Assembly (NCBI GenBank): GCA_963920525.1
Contig: OY986438.1
Span: 137,635,022 to 137,699,021, forward strand
Direction: 5' to 3'
DNA: 64,000 nt
Origin: Dichetophora obliterata
Lineage: Eukaryota > Arthropoda > Insecta > Diptera > Sciomyzidae
Shown: positions 58,020-64,000 of the stretch, piece after piece
Layout: each line of letters starts with the position of its first letter
Position numbering within the stretch: position 1 is the stretch's first letter
Notes under the pieces: model-generated
The model's input: only the letters and a program-made list of their open reading frames with translations
Told to the model about the DNA's origin: nothing
Database searches by the model: none
Made by a program: the position numbers and the translations under genes

Positions 58020-60174
58020 CTGCTGCTACTTTCATTCAGGCTGCTATTTCTACTGCTTTTCCTTCCACTTTGTCAATGCCAACGATTGACCATCATTTTT
58101 GCAGTCTCTACCATCTATTAATCCTATACTAACATTCGTAAAAAGGCATACGCAGCATCAGGAGCAGCAGCAACATCAGCTTTTAGAGGATCTAATAAAG
58201 GAATTTCATTCGCATTTGTTTTACTTTGTTGCTCAAAATTGATGAGCATAATGAAGAATATGTGAATGTGTGCATGCAAGAACATACAAATCTAAATGCT
58301 TTGATTGGGAAAATGTGCCTCGTTTCATTGTACAGCATCTATCTACATATCTTCCTCTGTCAACACTAATGGTCAGTACCATCACCACCACCACCACCAG
58401 CATCATTACATAAACAACTCCCATTTATGTGCATGAGTTATATCAAAGCTATTTTTATGCGTCTATTTGTGCTCTTGTAACGGAATTAAGAAAGTTAGCC
58501 AAAATCTGCTAAGAGTTCAACATGACGTATACGCAACATTTATTTAGAACAATTTTTGCATTGAATCTGTGCCGGTTTTGATATGGAAATCTTAAGTAAT
58601 TTGTTTAATTTTTGTTTTATTCTCTTAGTCTAAGATCCGGCTGAAAGTTTACTATGTTCATCAAGTTCTTAATCGAATTCAATTTTTATGTATAATAATG
58701 TATAGGAGAATTCATTTTGGATAGGTTGCCATCTAAATGTGGCCGCTAGTATTTTTAAAATTGCACTCTTCTGTAAATCAAAAAAAAAAAAAAAATATTA
58801 CCACTACACAGCTACATATGTTAAGAACTTAAAAAATTAGGGTTGCCTTAGCGCAATTGGCCGCAACCTACCCGTAGCCAGGTGTAAACAAATATGATTT
58901 CGGGACATTTATACGTTCATAACGTATTTTGATTAATCATATATTATATTAAATCTAATTTCTTTTATGCATAGTGGAATATGGTTGCGTGTGTAAAAGT
59001 GCCCACAAATATAGGTGGCCTGCTGTTAAAGATAGATTAAAATGAAAAAGAGTTAAAGAAGAAAAGAAAAGCATGTAACATTTGGTGTGAAATGAAATCG
59101 CTGTGACAAAAAAAAAATTCAAGTGGGACCCGTCTTAACAGCTAGCATCAATTATTGAAAATGTAGTAATTTAGTTATCTTTCAGTTTCTGTACACAATA
59201 AGTTTATGTACTAGCTCTAGATTCAGTATTAAAACCATTGCAGTTTAATTTTTAACTAAAATCAGACGCAAAAATCGAAAAAGTGTTGTAAAAATGCAAT
59301 TGCTTAAAAAAAATTAAAACCCACACAAACCATGGAATTGCATCAATGTTATGCTTACTCTCGCTTTTTAACCCACTTCAGCCATGATCTTTGAGAGCAA
59401 CATCTTTTGTAAAGATACCTTAAGTATCTTATAGTTTTATTAGCTGCATTCCTGTGGCACTGGATCAGATCAAATCTCAGCGGAACAACGTTAGTTCAAC
59501 TTTATAACAATTTGTCACCACTGTCTTGTTACAGCTGTTTTAAGAACAATAACAGAAGAAAACAGCAATACCAAAATGCCCATTGAGCGGTGAAAAGTCA
59601 AAATACGAAAATGAATAGTTATTTAGATTTGCCAACTTTGTTCGTTTTGATGAAAAATGCTTGAAACTTGGCAGAATTTTAAGATCAGAAATAGAGCTAG
59701 ATATCGAGCTGGTTTTAATTTTTGTTTTTGTTTTGTGAAAAAATAGAGCCGTGCTCTAGATCAACGACCACGGGAATGCAGCTGCTAACACGGAAACATC
59801 GAAAGTGTATCGTCGTATCAATACTGCGTATCTGCAGTACGTTTTCATATACTCATACGCGGTATTGCATGCGCAACGACGATACAATTTTGATGTTTTA
59901 TGTGTTAATATAACTATAAGATACTTTCGGGATCTAAATATAAAATTATTAACAGTTTATATGTGTAACAGAGTTGAAGAGAGAGAAAGAACTAATAGAT
60001 CTACATAAATATGTATGAATGTAAACTTGAGCAAACAAATGTTAAGGTGCTTAATAAAGAGCTGCACAAGCACTATACAAATGACTTGCAAGCCATAAGC
60101 TCTGCTTTCAAATACTTCCGGTCTTCTACTCTCTCATTTTAAAACAAACACTGTAGTGAAGAGATTTTTTGATG
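58020..60174. other. Host-like and AT-rich noncoding DNA
   Basis: 58020-58480 is less AT-rich with GCA and ACC runs (ACCATCACCACCACC at 58378). From 58500 on it is AT-rich with a poly(A) run at 58781. No gene is supported. Confidence 0.35.
59806..59888. repeat. Imperfect hairpin
   Basis: TGTATCGTCG...CAATACTGCGTAT (59806-59832) pairs with ATACGCGGTATTG...CGACGATACAA (59854-59888). Confidence 0.6.
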
Positions 60175-60176
60175 TA

Positions 60177-61478
60177 CAGGGTCCGCCAAATAACTTTTTT
60201 TTTTTTGAAAATTCTATAAAAAAAACTACGAAATATTTTCTCAAATTTCTTTTTTTATTTGAAAGTACAATCCTTTTGGTTAATAATGGAAAATAATTTC
60301 ATCCAAATAGCTGCCTCGGCTGGCCATGCAGTAGCCTACACGATCGGTCCAATTTTTAAGCACATTATCGATTGTGTGCAGCTGTATTTCATCAATGGCT
60401 TCACGAATATTGTCCTTTAAAGCGTCAATTGTCTCTGGCTTGTCGGCGTAACACTTATTTTTGAGGGCAACCCACAAATAATAGTCCAACGGTGTCAAAT
60501 CGCAGCTCTGAGGTGGCCAAACGACATCAGCTCTGCGGCTGATAATGCGATCTTCAAAAACAGGGCGCAAAACATCGAGTGTAGCCTCGGCTGTGTGGCA
60601 CGTAGCGCCGTCCTGTTGAAACCAAATGTTGCCAATATCCTCCTCTTCAATTTTTGTGAACAAAAATTTGTTCAACATGGCCTGATAACGATTGCCATTG
60701 ACTGTAACGGTTACTCCTTGCTCATTTTCGAAGAAAAATGGCCCAATTATGTCTCTGGACCAAAATCCGCACCAAACAGTGACTCGTTTTGGGTGCAGCG
60801 GCTTTTCAATGTATGCGTGCGGGTTTTCTGTGCCCCAAATGCGACAATTTTGCTTGTTTACATACCCGCCAAGATCAAAATGAGCTTCATCTGAAAAGAT
60901 GATTTTTTTGGCAAAATCGGCATCTTCAGTAAGTCGATCGCAGGCCCACTTAGCGAAGCGAAAACGCATTGTATGGTCAGTTGGCTTCAACTCCTGAACC
61001 AATTGTACTTTGTATGGCGTCATACCAAGGTCTTTATGCAAAATTCGTCTCAATGATGTCTCCGAAATGTTCAATTGTTGATAACGACGGTGAATTTATG
61101 TTGATGGCGCTTCACGCACACTTTCTGCCACAGCAGCAATATTCTCGGGTGTACGCACTGCTTTTGGCTTTTCACGCTTTGGTTTATAGATGAGGATGCT
61201 AGTTTCTTTCACTTTTTTACAAGATAAGGAACATACGGAGCTGACGGTGCTTCTCTTCTTCCAAAATCCGTACGCAATTTTCGCACACATTCTGCAACAT
61301 TACCATGATTTTCAAAGTAATGTCGCAATATTTCCCAGCGTTGTTCAAGCGTATACACAACCATATTCGTTCAGCGGAAGGATAAAACTAATTATCTGTC
61401 AAATCAGACATGAGCTAAGTGATACCATTCACGAAATAAGCACTAGTTGAAAAAAAAAAGTTAGATTAAAAAACCCTA
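60177..61478 (-). mobile_element. DD41D (rosa-type) mariner element, copy 2
   Basis: Ends CAGGGTCCGCCAAATAACTT (60177) and a degenerate AACCCTA end at 61478, with TA at 60175-60176 and 61479-61480. Same length as copy 1 and closely similar throughout, in opposite orientation. Confidence 0.88.
60280..61364 (-). pseudogene. rosa-type mariner transposase, copy 2 (broken)
   Basis: Start MVVYTLEQRWEILR at 61364. A one-base loss in the A-run near 61212 gives AAA AAG TGA; the downstream frame continues VKETSILIYKPKREK. A TAA at 61096-61098 follows EAPST. The remaining 264 codons (61074-60280) are open and carry SDEAHFDLGGYVNKQNCRIW (first Asp), WFQQDGATCHT and SCDLTPLDYYLW: the complete DD41D triad. 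Copy 2 keeps the Trp codon that is a stop in copy 1. Confidence 0.87.
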
Positions 61479-61518
61479 TATTATATTTTTTTCTTTTTTG
61501 TATTATTATCATAAATAT

Positions 61519-61617
61519 TTTCTCCATGAATAAAAAACCTTTAAAGCCGGAGCGTTTATTTTATAAAAGTCTGATTATATAAGCTCCGACTTTAAAGGTT
61601 TTTTATTCATGGAGAAA
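61519..61617. repeat. Hairpin with 35-nt arms
   Basis: TTTCTCCATGAATAAAAAAC continuing CTTTAAAGCCGGAGC pairs with 61583-61617 with one mismatch across a 29-nt loop. AT-rich flanks extend the symmetry. It could be a tiny MITE or an RNA hairpin. Confidence 0.8.
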
Positions 61618-61619
61618 TT

Positions 61620-62148
61620 AATATATTTATTATAATAATACAATATGAAAAAAAATTATAATAATAAGATTTCCAATTTAATACTACATATAAATAAATA
61701 ATAAAATTTCACCAAAAATTAATATGAAAAGTAATTTAAAATTATTTTTTTACTTTGTAGTGGTTTTAAAGTTAGTTTTTTTTTTTTTTTTTTTTTTGTA
61801 AAAAAGTTTTTTAAGAAGAAAAATTTACATGAGTTTTTATTAAATGTTTAATTAGTGTAAAAATAGAGTTTAAAATAAGAAACGAAAGTTCAATTCACAT
61901 CTTATAAAGATATATCTTACATATTACAATTATATGAATTCATAAATAAGCTTGCAGCAAAATGATTTTTATACGGATACCGCAGGCCATAATTTTAGTT
62001 GAAATGAAAACTTTTTAAACATTTAAGTACATTTGAAATCTATTGAATTTAAGTAATGGAAGGTATTATTTGAAAAACAAAGTATTTCAGTCAACATTTC
62101 AATGATAACTTTATTTTAAACAAGTAATTTATCCAAATTTTCATCCAG
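61620..62148. other. AT-rich DNA
   Basis: Poly(T) tract near 61777-61798. No gene. Confidence 0.3.
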
Positions 62149-62453
62149 CGAAAGGCTTTAATGCATAGGGTCCAACGTTCTCATAATTTTCGAGATCATT
62201 CCTGAATGAGATGTTATTCCTGAACTACATATTTTGTAGGGATTTGTAAACCATATCTTTCATAATGGTATAATTCCAATCGTAGGGCTCGAAAAAGGTT
62301 TAATTTGGCCTACAAAATTGAAATTAGTTACAAAAAACTACCAAAGAGAAATTTTTGAAGGGAACGCTTGTAGACAACTTTTATAAAAATCTGCGAATCT
62401 AGCTGATCTCGACATTTATGAGAACGTTGGATCCTATGCATTAAAGCCTTTCG
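62149..62453. mobile_element. 305-bp MITE with ~55-bp inverted ends
   Basis: CGAAAGGCTTTAATGCATAG (62149) pairs with the inward reading from 62453, and the symmetry continues through CCAACGTTCTCATAA and TCGAGATCA. No clear target duplication. Confidence 0.7.
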
Positions 62454-62454
62454 A

Positions 62455-63050
62455 ATCCGCTTTTCTAGAAATGAATAAAATTGTAAATTCCTGTTTTACA
62501 ACAAAACCAGCCGATACGAAAAATTGAGCGACACTTCGCAAAGCCTTAGGCCTTTTTCGCACTTGGCTAACGCAAATGTAGCGCAAGTTGCTAGCCTCTG
62601 TATTTATACCGGAACTTTCAGATTAAGCAACTTGCACGCAACAAGTTCTCGACAAGTTCTCAACCTTTTCAACGCAGCGCGGCTTTCCTTAATTTTCATC
62701 GACGACTTGTTGCATCAGTTTGTTTGTTTTGTGAATTCAATTATTTGTCGTGCAGTACGCTATATATTAATCAAGGTGAATAAGTTTATTTATTTCTATT
62801 TAAACTATCAAAAGTCGTTTAACAATTTTGAGTAATAACATGTAAATCATTAAAACAATAAGATATAAAACTAATAAAATGTAAACATAATTATATTAAA
62901 GAATATTACACTTTTATAAATTCATTTTACACAATTCTTAATAAATTTTGTTTAAAAGTTTGTCTATTCAAAGTGAGATCTATTTAAGCACTTATGGAAT
63001 TGAACGCTAACCTCATATTATTAATGAGATCATTACGGCCATAGTTTGTC
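62455..63050. other. Noncoding DNA and probable 3' flank of the terminal retrotransposon
   Basis: A small hairpin (GCGCAAGTTGCTAG at 62581 with TAAGCAACTTGCACGC at 62625) is the only structure noted. A ~100-codon frame at 62524-62835 starts at TTG and lacks features. Confidence 0.3.
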
Positions 63051-64000
63051 CTATGATATGGAATGTAAAAAAATCGTTTTGCCTAAAATATCTCTCAGAC
63101 GCATATATTCTATATGTGACATCATAATATCGCGAACAGAAATAATAAGAAAAAATTTACGCCTGGAGGCTAAGGTATTAAAATCTAGAAGCACACACCT
63201 GGATACGTACTTTAACATAAAACTCCAATTGAATTTAAACATTATATAACGAGTAATACGTTTTTGTATTATTTCCAATCGCAAAGAATCTACCTCGTAA
63301 TATGGATCCCAGATCACACATCCATATTCCAAGATAGACCTTACTAAAGATAAAAAAACGTTCTACGGGTATATCGTATGGTTAAAAAAAGAAATTTTTC
63401 TATCAACTAGAATTCCCAGATCATATTTAAGCTTGACACGTGAAAGACCACTATTTGCGATTGAGTGAGTAATTAAAAAAAATTGATTGTTTTTTCATAT
63501 AGAAAGAAATAATGTTGCATTTGGCAACATTTAAATATAATTTATTAACTAAACACCATTTAATCATATTATTTGAATCAATCTGAAGAAGCCGATGGTC
63601 GGAAGGTGAAGAAACCGAATTAAACAGTTTAGCATCATCAGCATACATCAAACAGTTGGTATGCTGTAAGAACTTTGGGAGATCGTTGATGAACAAGACG
63701 AACAATAGTGGTCCAAGGTGGCTTCCTTGGGGCGCACCAGAGTGGTTGGTAATATGTTTTGAGTAGCAGTTACCAATACGGACAACTTGATATCTATCAG
63801 AAAGGTAATTCCTTTGCCAAGATAACAAAGAGGAATAAAACCCCATTAGGGAAAGTTTTTTAACCATAATGGAATGCTGAACTCTTTGCCTTTGGCAAAA
63901 TTAGTAAAAATTACGTCATCTTGATTGCCTTTTTCCATTTCAGTTTTAATGAAGTGAGAGAATAGTGTTAGATTTGTAGAAGTACATTTACCACTAACAA
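63051..64000 (-). pseudogene. Jockey/CR1-type reverse transcriptase, truncated by window edge
   Basis: From the window edge: GKCTSTNLTLFSHFIKTEME, DVIFTNF and a frameshift near 63890, then VKKLSLMGFYSSLL, GAPQGSHLGPLLFVLFINDL and MYADDAKLF with intact YADD (63634-63645), then LYLNVAKCNI (63867-63451). After another break, MEYGCVIWDPYYEVDSLRLE and IIQKRITRYIMF (63332-63051) form the C-terminal domain. The GSHLGP core and IQKR motif group it with the elements at 28658 and 42943. Confidence 0.75.

Noticed and set aside
61205..61220. Programmed -1 frameshift (A AAA AAG TGA) in rosa transposase copy 2
   Set aside because: The slippery heptamer is exact, but copy 1 breaks in the same run by a +1 shift and both copies carry other lesions, so homopolymer indel decay is simpler.
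62524..62835. 103-codon frame as a host gene
   Set aside because: It lacks an ATG start, signal or domain and overlaps a small hairpin.
1..64000. Bacterial-type operons, phage or defence systems
   Set aside because: Composition, tRNA-derived SINEs, non-LTR elements, mariners and a Helitron all point to insect nuclear DNA.

Overview
AT-rich insect nuclear DNA, most likely from a higher fly. The pointers are two copies of a DD41D mariner of the rosa type (first described from tephritid fruit flies), CR1/Jockey-type and RTE-type non-LTR retrotransposons, a Helitron with A^T target preference, hAT and PIF-type MITEs, and GT/CAA/CTG-rich noncoding DNA typical of dipteran introns. No multi-exon host gene is recognisable. 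The window reads as a transposon-dense intergenic, intronic or pericentromeric region; the species call is inference.

Layout. 0-5 kb: start-side copy of a repeat-associated ORF, a tRNA-derived SINE, a hAT-type element (767-1970) and a 143-bp MITE (4451-4593). 5.1-7.5 kb: host-like, less AT-rich noncoding DNA. 7.9-13.1 kb: a nearly complete CR1-like retrotransposon (minus strand) whose ORF2 is interrupted by a 999-bp palindromic hAT-type foldback element with a perfect 8-bp target duplication; without the insert ORF2 is open for about 933 codons. 14.5-24.4 kb: pogo-like MITE, SINE, 152-bp tandem duplication, Helitron, 2-kb hAT-type element, PIF-type MITE and a TTAA-flanked element. 25-33 kb: three-level nest in which a Jockey/CR1-type retrotransposon (plus strand) is split by an RTE element (11-bp target duplication) and by a 3-kb insertion that itself carries a TTAA-flanked foldback. 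34.2-40.7 kb: rosa mariner copy 1, a Tc1-like DD34E element with paired repeats in long inverted ends, and a 5'-truncated retrotransposon fused at its 5' junction to a 70-bp piece of the same Tc1 transposase. 42.9-47.4 kb: decayed retrotransposon with a PHD-like ORF1, carrying a 183-bp hAT-type MITE. 48.5-52.7 kb: SINE, broken cysteine-rich ORF with hydrophobic N-terminus, DD37E element, and an inverted pair of fragments of a repeat-associated protein family. 53.3-57.1 kb: R1-like fragments, hAT remnant inside another terminal-inverted-repeat element, mariner remnant. 57.9 kb: the best host promoter candidate (TATA plus initiator at 30 bp). 60.2-64 kb: rosa copy 2, hairpins, a MITE, and a retrotransposon running off the window.

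Almost all coding signal belongs to transposable elements, nearly all disabled. The best-preserved reading frame is ORF2 of the CR1-like element. The least explained objects are the duplicated cysteine-rich ORF, the all-repeat foldback element, the Tc1/retrotransposon chimeric junction and the TATA/initiator promoter.
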